Shown in pieces: positions 45,663 to 55,934 of a stretch of 64,000 nucleotides of DNA. The stretch is taken from positions 62,001 through 126,000 of the forward strand of contig NAJO01000031.1 in assembly GCA_002077065.1 (NCBI GenBank). The letters are read 5' to 3'. The DNA comes from Cryoendolithus antarcticus. Lineage: Eukaryota > Ascomycota > Dothideomycetes > Cladosporiales > Cladosporiaceae. Both the position numbers and the translations under genes were made by a program. The notes under the pieces are model-generated. The model worked only from the letters and a program-made list of their open reading frames with translations. It made no database searches and had not been told where the DNA came from. The stretch's first letter is position 1; each line of letters starts with the position of its first letter.

Positions 45663-47498
45663 ATGGCTACTCTTGCGTTCCAGCCATGGCCGCTGGCAGC
45701 GCCCAAGAAGCCAGCCTTGATCGACATACTCACTCATATCTCGCTCGAACGCGGCCACTTTCGAGACATCACTGAGTCGTCACTCCAAGAGGAGCTCGCT
45801 GCCGCGGATGGACTATCACCCAGCTCAAGCGATACCGAAGATGACGATAAAGAAACCACATCGAAGCCGGCCGCCAAAGCCGCACCATCGACCCGACAGG
45901 AGCTCTACGCTGTGAAGAATGACATGCTACGGCAGCTGGACGAGGCACAGCGACAGATCTCGGATGCTGTGCAGTTTATGTCGTTGCTCAACTCTGAGCA
46001 CACGCCTGCAGCTGAAAAGTCGTTGAGCAAGGCTTACATGGGACCGGTGCAGAAGGGTACTCTTGGGACGGACATATGGCAGCGTATGGACCCCGACTAC
46101 GTACGGGAGGAGCAGGACGAGCGTCTGGCGCAGCATGTCAAGATGCGAGGGCTACAAGAGAGTGCAGACAGCTTGCTCGGCGCGGCAAAGCGACTCGAGG
46201 CCAATGTTAAGCGGGAGACAGAGTACTGGAATCAAATGCTTTCGATCAGTGAGAGAGGTTGGAATGTTTGTCGGGTCGGTGGCAGGTCTAACAGACTTGG
46301 AGTGAGATTTGGGTTCAGTGAGAGCGCTGGCGAGTTCGCCGGGAGGAGCGTTGCTGCTCTCCAGACGGACTCAGAAGGCGGGATATCACTCGAAAGAGGT
46401 GTAGGCGTAAAGCCGAGGGGACTACGAGTCTCTGTTGTTCGGGGTGGTCAGGTGGTTGGAAGATCATACTTGCCATCTGTGGCTGACAGCTCCGAGACCA
46501 CGCTGGAGTCCCGCATACGCCGCGCTCGCGACAGCATCTTCGACGAAGAGCTTCACAGGGAGATGCTCTTGGAGGGTCGAACGATGGCCGCATTAGCAGT
46601 ACGGCTGAAAGGATCTGCCATCGAAGTGCGGTATACTATAGATCCCGACACACCTACCGACAGGGTAGAGCTGGACCTTGTGCCACTCAGCGCAGAAACT
46701 GGCACTGAATTGAACCCAGAAAATCCTGACGATGTCCTTGCACAAGCTCTTGCACTAGCATGTCGTCTACTTTTGACGCAAGCGCACCGGAACAGGCTGA
46801 AGGCTCGCTCTGCAACGCCCCCACCCCTTGCCGAGAGGAAAGTTGAGAAACCGGTGTTCGAGATCCTGGGTCCGATCGCCGCATTCCTCTCGCATAACAC
46901 GGGCATGCAGTCTATCAATGCGCATCTTCATGAGACGTCAACGTTGCTGCTTCGCGCTAGCGTCAAGTCCCAAATATCGCGCGCACATCTGGGAGTAACG
47001 TCGGAGGGAGGTTTACAAGGTATAGACGCACTTGTTGCTACGATGAAGGGAACGTTGATATCGACTGCTCAATTGGTCATCGACGGCCCCGGCGAGCAGG
47101 AAAGTGTGATGCTCACTGCTAAAATTGAGACTTCATCTTCGCAAAAGCCTGCCTACTCGTTCACTATCGCGGGACAACGTGGCGAGCAGATCGTATGCGA
47201 CGCCTCCGCAAGCGCTCGGATCGCTGCTGACGAAGTCGTGGCAATGCTACTGGCGCACCAACTGCAGTCGCAAGCTGGGCCAAGCTGGGTCTGTAGCGAT
47301 GAAGAAGCTGTGCTCAATAAGGAGGCAGATGATCGCGATGAAGTCGCTCGCAGCGAGCGCGTAGAGATCACAGTCGCGAAAGGAGTCATCACCCTGGCTC
47401 TGCCCGATCAGACGCTCGAGTGGACAGTCGACGGCAATGTACCCGAGATCGGATTCTGGCAGGCAGGCGTAAAGCACTTGGGTGAGAAGCCAACTTAG
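45663..47498 (+). CDS. MED17: Mediator complex subunit 17 (Med17/Srb4)
   Basis: A single exon of 611 residues. The N-terminus (MATLAFQPWPLAAPKKPALI) and the coiled region around LYAVKNDMLRQLDEAQRQIS, followed by DAVQFMSLL, fit fungal Med17. Also typical are GADSLL-like and RLEANVKRETEYWNQMLSIS near residue 185, RGWNVCRVG, and the following beta-rich part LGVRFGFSESAGEFAGRSVA. The C-terminal half contains helices and ends before residue 611. Med17 is the scaffold of the Mediator head module and is needed for RNA polymerase II initiation. The start ATG lies 265 bp from that of ISN1 on the other strand. Confidence 0.9.
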   Translation: MATLAFQPWPLAAPKKPALIDILTHISLERGHFRDITESSLQEELAAADGLSPSSSDTEDDDKETTSKPAAKAAPSTRQELYAVKNDMLRQLDEAQRQISDAVQFMSLLNSEHTPAAEKSLSKAYMGPVQKGTLGTDIWQRMDPDYVREEQDERLAQHVKMRGLQESADSLLGAAKRLEANVKRETEYWNQMLSISERGWNVCRVGGRSNRLGVRFGFSESAGEFAGRSVAALQTDSEGGISLERGVGVKPRGLRVSVVRGGQVVGRSYLPSVADSSETTLESRIRRARDSIFDEELHREMLLEGRTMAALAVRLKGSAIEVRYTIDPDTPTDRVELDLVPLSAETGTELNPENPDDVLAQALALACRLLLTQAHRNRLKARSATPPPLAERKVEKPVFEILGPIAAFLSHNTGMQSINAHLHETSTLLLRASVKSQISRAHLGVTSEGGLQGIDALVATMKGTLISTAQLVIDGPGEQESVMLTAKIETSSSQKPAYSFTIAGQRGEQIVCDASASARIAADEVVAMLLAHQLQSQAGPSWVCSDEEAVLNKEADDRDEVARSERVEITVAKGVITLALPDQTLEWTVDGNVPEIGFWQAGVKHLGEKPT

Positions 47499-47767
47499 TC
47501 CACAGACGAAAGACGAGCCGTTTCGCAGGCTGTCCCTAACTACAATGAGCCAATATCGACTCCAAGCGACCTCTTCTTGAACGGGGCTGGAATCTGGATG
47601 AGGTCCGGCACTACATTCACTGAGGCTCCCTCATCACTTATAGATGTGTATAGTCGTATTTGATCGTGTCTACCTTAGTCTACAAGAGTGAACGCCGAAC
47701 GCGATGCTGCGTACCCTACCCCACCTAGGCCTAATAAGAGCGCCTGCCTTGGATCCCGTAAAGAAGA

Positions 47768-48996
47768 TCAAGCCCGTGCTAGCATCTCATGTCGCAAGAA
47801 CTCAGCAAGTCCACTTTCAACGCTCGCCGAGAATCGAATGTAGCCAGCCATGGCCATGCTGTTAGTGGCTGGCGGACAGTGCTCCACGACAGCATGCACA
47901 TCCAATTCAATAAGACTTCTGATCTCCAGCAGATCCCGCAGCCACTCCATACCCTCTAACTCGACCAGAAGCTTGAAGTCTGCCGCGCTGTAAGGCGCGA
48001 CGTGATCCCAGCCATTTGGACCAGGCTTGCCGGCTACTACGCCTAGCGAGAGACTGCGCAGGTGAAGGCCAAGGACGGGTGAGGTCAGAGCCGAAATCGC
48101 AGTCGCCCACTCACAACGGTCGAATTCCTTCTCGTAGGCTAAAGCTCGTTTGACTATCCGCACGCCTTTGATAACGCTGCGTGCTACAGGAGTCAAGTCG
48201 GAAAGAAAGCTCTCGATTGCTTCGACGTGTGTGTCGAAGTCGAAAGTGTAGCTGCTGTAGAGAAGCTCGACGGCTTCATTGTGGATCTGTCGATTTGCTC
48301 CGAGCAGACCGACTGCTGCACCGATGTTGGGAGGGTTGACGCAATGATAGGTCGTGGACATCAGACGGGCGCGGAAGCGGTCGCAGCGGACGCTATAGTG
48401 AGTGCGGGCATGCGGCTTAGCTCGAGTTGGATATCGCACGGGGTCAATGGTGCGGAAGATCAGGGTTGGATTGCTGAGATCTGCCGTTGCCTGGTGGGTT
48501 AATGGTCAGGGCCCAGAACATCTAACGACCGATCTCGCATGCTTACCGGACGATCTGTGCCATGTTGCTTCTTCTCGTAGTCATAGTAGTCTTGCGTACT
48601 TGCTGAGATCTGAAGGCAGCGATCGTCAGTATCCCAATTCAGTAGTCTCAATACCGATATTGAAAGCAAGGTATAGTCTCCCTTCTACTGCCTAGGGCCG
48701 CGTTGAATATCAGGCCGAACTTCACTTACCTTGTCGTATGATGGCAACAGGTCAGTTGCTTTGCGTGGTAGTACGAGTAATGAGTAGATCTGCAGCCGAA
48801 GCTCGGTTGGTAACCTTAGGAACGGACTGTCGCCTGGAATGAAATTGGTCTTTGGTCTTCACACGTGCAATCATTAGCTACATCCAGCCTGCGAAGCCAA
48901 TCTGACTCACGCATCGGGGGTCAACGGCAGCCTCCCATCGGACACAGGTGATGTTGAGCGATGGTGCTCCGCACAAGAAGTATACAGCGGCCGCAT
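47768..48996 (-). CDS. F-box-like fungal protein (DUF7730/2EXR type)
   Basis: Four exons, 48996-48911, 48856-48730, 48609-48547 and 48490-47768, give 332 residues. The assembled order is MRPLYTSCAEHHRSTSP, then SPFLRLPTELRLQIYSLLVL, an F-box-like or 2EXR-like start with the LP-ELR-IY pattern. The last exon carries VGLLGANRQIHNEAVELLYS and YTFDFDTHVEAIESFLSDLT, followed by VIKGVRIVKRAL. This layout (short F-box-like helix, then a CRQ-type motif of returning ANRQIHNEA) is typical of a large Pezizomycotina family of unknown function. No catalytic motif is seen. I am less sure of the first two exons than of the last. A second, different 2EXR-like gene lies 2 kb away. Confidence 0.72.
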
Positions 48997-49573
48997 GTCA
49001 GCGATTGAGGTGGATTTGGACGCCATCATGAGTCTGAGGGGCGGACGAAAGGAAGAAGGTCAAGAGGAAGGGATGGCGGTGGAGTCACACGTCAGCAAAG
49101 GAATTATTGTTGATATCGGAACCCGCGCCTTGCGTGATGACCAAAGTACCGTGATGGCGACAGATTACTCGGCGGGCCGTCCGAGGTGGATGCGTTGTAG
49201 GATGTACCGGTACCTTGCAGTGGGATGCATTGGGTGATATACCTGGGCATCACCTCGTGGGCTGCGTGACTGCTTGCCGCATGCTGTCACAATCGGCTCC
49301 ATCTGGTGCACTCGTACTTTACGTGCCCGATGTCTGATGCCGACCGATATGATTGTATACCGCTTCAAAACGTTCAGTCATCCCATCAGTATTGGCCTGA
49401 AGAGGGATGACGTTTATCTATCTTATCGGCAATGACGTTGGCGTTAATGTCATGCAACCTTAACCTTATTGGACTCTCCTCTCGCATCATGCGCGATTCT
49501 TCCATTCACCGACTGCCTTGAGAGGGATGATATCACCCGGCGCCGAATCACCCTCTCGCAGGTGCCTAGCACA
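48997..49573. other. Intergenic region between the F-box-like gene and DUS4
   Basis: These 577 bp hold the divergent promoters of the F-box-like gene (-) and DUS4 (+). Open frames up to 80 codons (49000-49240) show no pattern. Confidence 0.4.
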
Positions 49574-50783
49574 ATGACTCGCCGGATGGGCGCACAGGAT
49601 GGCATCGCTGACCGAGAGGTCGTGTGCTCTCGGTAAGGTAAAAGATGTTGCCTGTGGATGTTTACGTAGACTCATGCTGCTTAATCTAGCGTTCACGCCA
49701 TCTTCGATCACGCCAGACGCGATGGTCGTCCAGTATACGGTAGGCATTCCTCTGGTCTTCTCCTCTGTCTTGTGACTGAGTTCTCGCGCAGTGTTGGCAC
49801 CTATGGTGCGGTAAGAAAGACTTTTAGCCATCACGCAAGAGCACGAGACCAAGTGAGCCACTGACACCCAGAGAAGCTACTCCAAACTCCCCTTCCGGCT
49901 ACTCGCTCGAGAATACAACACAGACATCACATACACGCCCATGATCTTAGCCCACGAATTCATCCGCAGCAGCGTTGCCCGGGATAGTGACTTCACAACA
50001 TGCCAGCTTGAGCGGCAGCGAACTCCCGATGGGCGACAGCACGCCCTGGTTGCGCAATTCGCTTCCTCTGACCCGACCGAGTTCGCGCGAGCTGCTGAAC
50101 TTATAGCGCCATGGGTCGACGGAGTAGATCTGAACTGCGGGTGTCCGCAATCCTGGGCTATCAAGGAAGGCATTGGCTGCTCTCTCATGCAAAGGCCCGA
50201 GGTTGTAGCAGAGATGGTCAAATCGGCGAGAGCACGACTCGGTCCATCGAAGACTGTGAGCGTTAAGATCCGCATCTCGAAGGATCTATCTGAGACGCAA
50301 CGCTGGGTTCGTGTTGTCGAAGCAGCAGGTGTCAACTTCATTACCATACATGGCCGGACTAAGTCTCAACGATCGAGTACACCGCCTGACTACGAAGCCA
50401 TACGAAGTCTGATAGCTGGAGCGAAAGTGCCAATACTCGCGAATGGCGATGCGAACCACCCATCAGTGTTGGCTGAGATCATCAAGAAAACATGCGCCGC
50501 TGGTACTATGTCTGCGAGAGGCATACTGGAGAACCCGACGGTATTTGCTAGTCTCGCAGTCACGCCCGTGGAGTCTGTGCAGAAGTTCATGAAGTACGCG
50601 GTCAAGCATCCGATTCCTTTCCCACTTCTTCTGCATCATCTGAGTGAGATGAGTGCTGGAGTGAAAGGCATGAACAAGAAGGAGAAGAGTAGGTTGATGG
50701 CTTGCAGGGACTTGTTTGACGCAATCGACTTTGTGGAAGAAAAGTGGGGTCTAGGTGACTTTCACGATCAGACGAAGTCGTAA
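49574..50783 (+). CDS. DUS4: tRNA-dihydrouridine(20a/20b) synthase Dus4
   Basis: Exons 49574-49632, 49690-49739, 49792-49810 and 49877-50783 give 344 residues; exon 3 is only 19 nt. Junction phases agree, and the joined sequence reads HAIFDHARRDGRPVY, VLAPMVR, then YSKLPFRLLAREYNTDITYT, the FMN-binding start of Dus enzymes. The catalytic Cys lies in GVDLNCGCPQSWAIKEGIGC near residue 125. Also seen are VSVKIRI, FITIHGRTKSQRSS and PILANGDANHPSVL, all family motifs. Dus4 reduces uridines 20a and 20b in the tRNA D-loop using NADPH. The start ATG at 49574 gives 19 residues without known motif (MTRRMGAQDGIADREVV); the ATG at 49586 is an alternative. Confidence 0.87.
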
Positions 50784-50978
50784 TCTGTGGTCCACGTTGA
50801 TGACCGATCGATGCGAATCTGCGGTCAGCACGTTACATGGAATCAATGGAATGCCCCCTTTGAACCAGGCGGTGGACCACTACAAGCGCCGGCCAGGGTC
50901 ATAAGTCAGGGCTTGGCAAATGACCGTGCCACTTCGCTTCACCTCACTTGGACATCCTGAGGAGTCTGCCTTGGTACG

Positions 50979-51938
50979 ATGTTTGTCGCCACCGGAACAA
51001 TGTCGACCGTCTCCCGCTTCCTCGATCTCCCAAGAGCACTTTGCCTGCGCATCTGGACTTCCTGCCTCCCTCACCGCTTCGTCGAACTCGACTACCCAAT
51101 TGCAGACCACATCTTCCCCTCGCCTTTGCCATGCACCCACTTCAGCCACACAACGCACATCAACAGCCAACCACCACTAATCACCAAAGTCTGCCGCGAA
51201 GCCCGCCAGGTAGCTTTCGACGCCGGCACCCCATCCGAAGACATTTCCCACTCAGGCCGCCCAGACGAAGCATGGTTCAGTTCCGGCACCAGCCTCCGCG
51301 CGTCATGGCTCGACCGCACGAGGGACGCAGTGCACATGCACTGGACCGCCGCGCTCGAACCTCTCTACGGTTCCGATGGCGATGCGATTTCCAGCCTGGC
51401 TTGGGATGCGAAGTTCTGCACAGGCGTGGCGTCGCTGAGGGTGGAGTTCTTTGAGGAGAATTACCATGAGGCGGGATCTGTTGACGTACCAGCCGCGCTG
51501 CCGGAGGAGCTCAAGTCACTTGTTGCCAATCCGTTGGATGCAAGGCTGGCCAAGCAGCTGCAGAATTTCCTGAGCCTGCCAATGTGGATGGTTATGATGG
51601 ATACTGTGGTCGTGCACTTGAGTCGTGAAGCTGCTGCCGAGCGAGGATTCTTTGCGCTACTGGGTGATGCTACGGTGCAGATTATTGATGGGGTTGAGCA
51701 GGAGGTTTTGCATGGGTACTATGATGCTGCGGGCTTGGTGGAGAGGCTGCAGGTGCCACACGGAGTACAAAGTGGTGGACACAAGTTCGAGTTGATTTCG
51801 AAGATCAGGGAAGATCTCGAGTACGTGCTGATGAGAGAGTATGGCTGTCGAGAGCTGCTGCGGCATATGCGGCCAGCGGTGATGTTCAGATTGTGTACGC
51901 GCGACTGTAAGACTATACATGTAGCACATGCAGATTAA
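50979..51938 (+). CDS. 2EXR-domain protein, function unknown
   Basis: A single exon of 319 residues. The N-terminus FLDLPRALCLRIWTSCLPHR and PPLITKVCREARQVAFDAG follow the 2EXR layout found in many Pezizomycotina proteins. The middle contains SWLDRTRDAVHMHWT, another recurring element. No enzymatic motif, signal peptide or membrane segment is seen. The start may be MFVATGTMST at 50979 or the Met at 51000. The gene lies close behind DUS4 (195 bp), in the same direction. Confidence 0.7.
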   Translation: MFVATGTMSTVSRFLDLPRALCLRIWTSCLPHRFVELDYPIADHIFPSPLPCTHFSHTTHINSQPPLITKVCREARQVAFDAGTPSEDISHSGRPDEAWFSSGTSLRASWLDRTRDAVHMHWTAALEPLYGSDGDAISSLAWDAKFCTGVASLRVEFFEENYHEAGSVDVPAALPEELKSLVANPLDARLAKQLQNFLSLPMWMVMMDTVVVHLSREAAAERGFFALLGDATVQIIDGVEQEVLHGYYDAAGLVERLQVPHGVQSGGHKFELISKIREDLEYVLMREYGCRELLRHMRPAVMFRLCTRDCKTIHVAHAD

Positions 51939-52172
51939 TACTCTCTGTCACGATGATACTGTCTGTAGCGTGTTGGGGTAGGATTCGTCAAGTGCGTGAC
52001 TGAAGATACGAGCTCACGAAAGCTCAAAGCGCTTGAGCGGCTTCGTAGGTGGTACACTAGTATAGCCTATCGATGCGATTTTCGCCGCGTCTTCCAACGC
52101 TCAGCCTGCTCACTGTGCGCAGACTAAGCACATTCCGTACCGCACATGAACTAGTGCAGAGTCAGACCATTC

Positions 52173-55100
52173 CTAAAAGTCCCTCCCAAACCCACCCACA
52201 GCGCCCAACCCAGCAAACCCACCAGGCCGTCCTCCAGGCGCTCCAAACCCACCAGCCATACCAGCTTTCTGTGGCATCGGGCTTCCAATCTCGCCTAAGC
52301 CGATCTCTGGCGTCGCACCGCCAGGCACCCATCTCACGCCATCCAGTCCACCTTGCCCATCTCTCCGCACACTCAGCTCTCCGCCACCGTTCTGCGCGTC
52401 ACCCTCTGTCTCGCAGATGGCCTCTAGCTCTGCCATGGAAGGCGGAGAGTCGAGATTCGGACGCTGGTGCTCGATTTGGCGGAGCAGGGAGGGGACGTCG
52501 TGATACTCCATGGGACCTGAGATTGGGGATGAGGAGAGGATCTTGCACGCTTGGCAGATTGCCAACCGGATCGTGAGAGGGCGCGGCTGGGAGCCAAGAC
52601 CTGGTGCACGACCGGGATGAGGAGCGCCGAAACCGGAGTTGGCGGCGAAGGCGGCGTTGTTGGCGGACCAGGTGTTGCTGGCTGAGGGCAGGGCACCCCA
52701 GGTGTTCTGCTGGCTTAGCGCGGGACCGAAGGGTAGTGATGGTGTGGACCAGGAGGATCCCGGCGCTCCGAAGGTCGAGCTTGGAGGACCGAACGAAGAG
52801 ATGTTCATCGGTCCTGTGCGGGAAGAGTTCGGAGCGGCGGACATGCGGCGCGTGTCGGACTGAGGCGGCATGGGCTCGTCGGAGTCATCTAAGAGGGCGG
52901 AGCTGCCGAGGTGTTTGGCGAGATTGTCCATGTCGGGATTCGAGGAGCGGCCATCGTGATCGTTCGGAGGCTTCACGCTGCTCGGGCGTTGTATTGGCGC
53001 GGGCCGTGTGATTGGCTGGGATGCGCTGGGCTCGAAGCGGTCTTTGTCGCTGGCAGATTGCTGTCGGGAATGAGACTGCCTCACGCCGTCGCTGCTGGGA
53101 GTGTCATTGGGTCTCGACTGCCCAATTGGCGAAGTCTGGCTTGAGTGCTGTGGAGGTGCTTGCGGGACGAAGCCAGGAGGCGCGTTGACACCGGGTCCGT
53201 CGTATGGGAAATTCATGCCTCGACCTTGAGGATGCATCATGCCAGGAGGATGCATGCCGTTCATACCGTTCATGCCATGCATGCCGTGCATGCCATTGAC
53301 ACCATTCATGCCATTCATGCCAGGTGCGCCGAACCCAGCCATACGGTTGGGCACGCCCATCGGTGGGCCTTGATGTCCGTACATTGGGATCTGCCCACGT
53401 GGACCCATCTGGTGCATCATCGGACCGTGCTGATTGGGAAAGCCGTGGAAGCCCATAGGTGGCATGTTATTAAATCCGCCGGGGTGGTGCTGCGGGTGCG
53501 ACATGCCTGGTGGTGGTTGTATGAGATATTGATTGGGAGGTGCATGGTTCTGTTGCGTCGGCTGAGTGTTCTGCTGGGGCAATTCTGGCTTCTGAGGTGG
53601 CTGTTGCTTCACCGAGGGAGTAGGTCCTTGCGAGGGTGCAGCGCTGCCAGGCGAAGAAGATTTGCTCGGCACACTCGACAGCTGAGTATGAGCTGACTTT
53701 GGCGACGATGCATGTGAGTTCTGTTGCGACGTTTGTCGTGGCTTTGCTGGGGTGGAAGCGCTCGTGAGTGCTGGAGTGGCGACTGTCGGGTATGGAGAGC
53801 TCACACTGGAGGGCGTTTGCTTTGGGTAGATCCCAGGTACAGCGACCAGACCAGCCTGTGATGGCCGCTTTGCAATCTGCGGCGTCTTCATCGTCGTAGA
53901 ATGCTGAGGTTGCGGCTGCCGTGTCGCCCGCTCAGCCTTGGCCTTGGCTTCATGCTCCTTCTTCTCCTTGTCCTCTACAGCCTTACGGCCCTTAGCCTCT
54001 TTATCGCGAGCTTCTCGCTCTTCGCGCTCGCGTTTCCTGCCCTCGTCCTTCTTTGCTTTCTCAGCAGCACGCTGCTCCCGAGCTTTCTTCTCCGATTCCT
54101 CTTTGCGCTGCTGCTCCTCAACCAGCCTTCGTTGCCGCTCTGCCTCCTTCTTTGCACGCTCTTCGTCCAGCTTGCGCTTCTCCTCCTCTTTCTTCTTCCG
54201 CTGCTCCTCCTTCTTCCGCTTGAGGTCCTCCTGCTTCTTCAGCTCAGCCTCTTTCAGCCGTGCCTCCTCAGCAGCCTTCTCCGCGTCTTTCTTCGCCTTC
54301 TCCTCAGCCTTCGCTTGCTGCTGCTGTTTCTTCTTGTCCTTCTTCTTCTCAGCATCTCGCTTCTTCTTCGCCTCTCGTTGAGCCTCCAGCTTCTCCTCAT
54401 CTTGCAGCTCTTCCAGTAGCTTCTGTTGCCGCTCTGCTGCCACCTTCTCTTTGTATGCGGTCAAGACTCGTTGCTCGAACATCCGCGCTGCAAAGATCTG
54501 GAACATGCGCCTGCCTTCTTGCATCCGCTGCTCTTCCGTCAAGCCGCCCTGCGCTTTGTTAGTGCATCGCGACACACAGTCCCTACAATGCTCGCCACAC
54601 ACCATTTCATCTTCCTCCTCGAGGTCGTCATCGTACTCATCCTGAGAGTCGTAGCTTCCCTCTTCGTCGTCAAACTCATCGCCGGCGGCTAGTGGGTCTT
54701 CGTGATTGTAGGCAGGGTCGTTCGGCGGGTATGCTCCAGGGTGGCTTGGGTTCGCTGCAGCGTATTCTGCCTCGCTCTCGCGTTGCATGCGCCGCTCGGC
54801 CAGCTGCTCCATCATCTCGATGAACTTACGGCCGTCGTTCTTGAGGAGGTCGTCAGCGACAGTGAGGAGGTTGTCTGCTTTACCTTTTAGCCCCATTTGT
54901 AGTTTCTCAAGCCAAGGCGTCAAGATACCTTTGACAGTCAGATTCTGGCCAAAATTGAAGAAGTCTGGCACTGGACCTCGAGGTGGATCAATGTCCTCGT
55001 CCGAGTACTCTCCCTCCTCTGAGTACTCCTCTTCGTCACTGTACTCCTCTTCCTCCTCGTCCAAATGCTCTAGCATCTGGCTCGACCGATGCTGCGGATT

Positions 55101-55934
55101 TGGTGGCGGAGCAGCGAGTGGGTGGGGTGGTCGGCGGTGCTGCAGGGGCTCAGGCAGCATGCTATCGGTCGCGGGTAGAGGTGGATTGTCGTGATGCGCG
55201 TACTGTTCGAGCTCCTCATAGTAGCCCTCGTATAGCACCTCCAACTCCTCCTCTATCGCCGTGCGCTTGCGTCCACACACCGTGCAAGAACAGGAATGCT
55301 TCTGCTGCTGCTTCATCTTCCGTAGGACCGCTTCTTTCTCGATCTTCAACAACGACTTGCGCTCATCCTCACTAAGACTGAGCCAGAAGTTCTTGATATT
55401 CTGCCTCTCCTGCTGCGTGCTGGTGTTCCAGATGTTAGGGTGATTGGCAACGCTCCTGTGCATACTACGCAGGGTCGCAGCAGACGTGCCCGGCTGCTGA
55501 GAATGATTCATGGGCATCGGAGGCATAGCAGTTCCTAGCATATCGGCATTGTAGGCGCTGTGGTGGGGACTCACGCGCGGCCGTTTGCCCTTGCGACTGG
55601 CCGCCGTCTTGCCGTTCATGCTAGGCGCGGGCATGTTGTAGACAGGGTTTGCCACACGTGGATGCGCGAAATGATCCTCGTACGACCCATTCGCATCTGC
55701 ATCGGAGTAGTCGTCGTAGTCCTCCTCGTCTTCGTCGTCGTAGCGGAGCGGGTCCTCGTTGTAGGCCAACTCGGCCGAGCGGCCTTGTGCGGGACGAGTG
55801 TCAGGAGGAGCGACGGCAGCTTTCGCAGCCTGCTTGGCGCGACGCTTCTGCTTCTTGCGATTCACGACTGGTGCGTCGCTTGTGGGGGCTGCTATGACGC
55901 CGTTTGTAGGCGGACTGCGCGCGCTCATGGCCAT
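52173..55934 (-). CDS. NST1: Stress response protein Nst1
   Basis: A single exon of 1253 residues. The N-terminus (VVNRKKQKRRAKQAAKAAVA) and KIEKEAVLRKMKQQQKHSCS, followed by CTVCGRKRTAIEEELEVLYE with a CxxC pair, are typical of Nst1. Further on is MVCGEHCRDCVSRC, another Cys cluster, then LTEEQRMQEGRRMFQIFAAR and MFEQRVLTAYKEKVA. Residues about 520-690 are a very long Lys/Glu/Arg/Ala-rich coiled coil. The last 500 residues are Pro/Gln/Ser-rich, with a run of short Met-Asn-Gly and Met-His-Gly units. Nst1 is linked in yeast to salt tolerance and P-body-type condensates. Frames on the plus strand over the coiled region (53901-54419 and others) are shadows. Confidence 0.87.
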   Translation of the reverse strand: MAMSARSPPTNGVIAAPTSDAPVVNRKKQKRRAKQAAKAAVAPPDTRPAQGRSAELAYNEDPLRYDDEDEEDYDDYSDADANGSYEDHFAHPRVANPVYNMPAPSMNGKTAASRKGKRPRVSPHHSAYNADMLGTAMPPMPMNHSQQPGTSAATLRSMHRSVANHPNIWNTSTQQERQNIKNFWLSLSEDERKSLLKIEKEAVLRKMKQQQKHSCSCTVCGRKRTAIEEELEVLYEGYYEELEQYAHHDNPPLPATDSMLPEPLQHRRPPHPLAAPPPNPQHRSSQMLEHLDEEEEEYSDEEEYSEEGEYSDEDIDPPRGPVPDFFNFGQNLTVKGILTPWLEKLQMGLKGKADNLLTVADDLLKNDGRKFIEMMEQLAERRMQRESEAEYAAANPSHPGAYPPNDPAYNHEDPLAAGDEFDDEEGSYDSQDEYDDDLEEEDEMVCGEHCRDCVSRCTNKAQGGLTEEQRMQEGRRMFQIFAARMFEQRVLTAYKEKVAAERQQKLLEELQDEEKLEAQREAKKKRDAEKKKDKKKQQQQAKAEEKAKKDAEKAAEEARLKEAELKKQEDLKRKKEEQRKKKEEEKRKLDEERAKKEAERQRRLVEEQQRKEESEKKAREQRAAEKAKKDEGRKREREEREARDKEAKGRKAVEDKEKKEHEAKAKAERATRQPQPQHSTTMKTPQIAKRPSQAGLVAVPGIYPKQTPSSVSSPYPTVATPALTSASTPAKPRQTSQQNSHASSPKSAHTQLSSVPSKSSSPGSAAPSQGPTPSVKQQPPQKPELPQQNTQPTQQNHAPPNQYLIQPPPGMSHPQHHPGGFNNMPPMGFHGFPNQHGPMMHQMGPRGQIPMYGHQGPPMGVPNRMAGFGAPGMNGMNGVNGMHGMHGMNGMNGMHPPGMMHPQGRGMNFPYDGPGVNAPPGFVPQAPPQHSSQTSPIGQSRPNDTPSSDGVRQSHSRQQSASDKDRFEPSASQPITRPAPIQRPSSVKPPNDHDGRSSNPDMDNLAKHLGSSALLDDSDEPMPPQSDTRRMSAAPNSSRTGPMNISSFGPPSSTFGAPGSSWSTPSLPFGPALSQQNTWGALPSASNTWSANNAAFAANSGFGAPHPGRAPGLGSQPRPLTIRLAICQACKILSSSPISGPMEYHDVPSLLRQIEHQRPNLDSPPSMAELEAICETEGDAQNGGGELSVRRDGQGGLDGVRWVPGGATPEIGLGEIGSPMPQKAGMAGGFGAPGGRPGGFAGLGAVGGFGRDF

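Noticed and set aside
53901..54419. Leu-rich plus-strand frame that looks like a membrane protein
   Set aside because: It is the antisense of the Lys/Glu-rich coiled coil of NST1, which always reads as Leu/Phe/Ser-rich.
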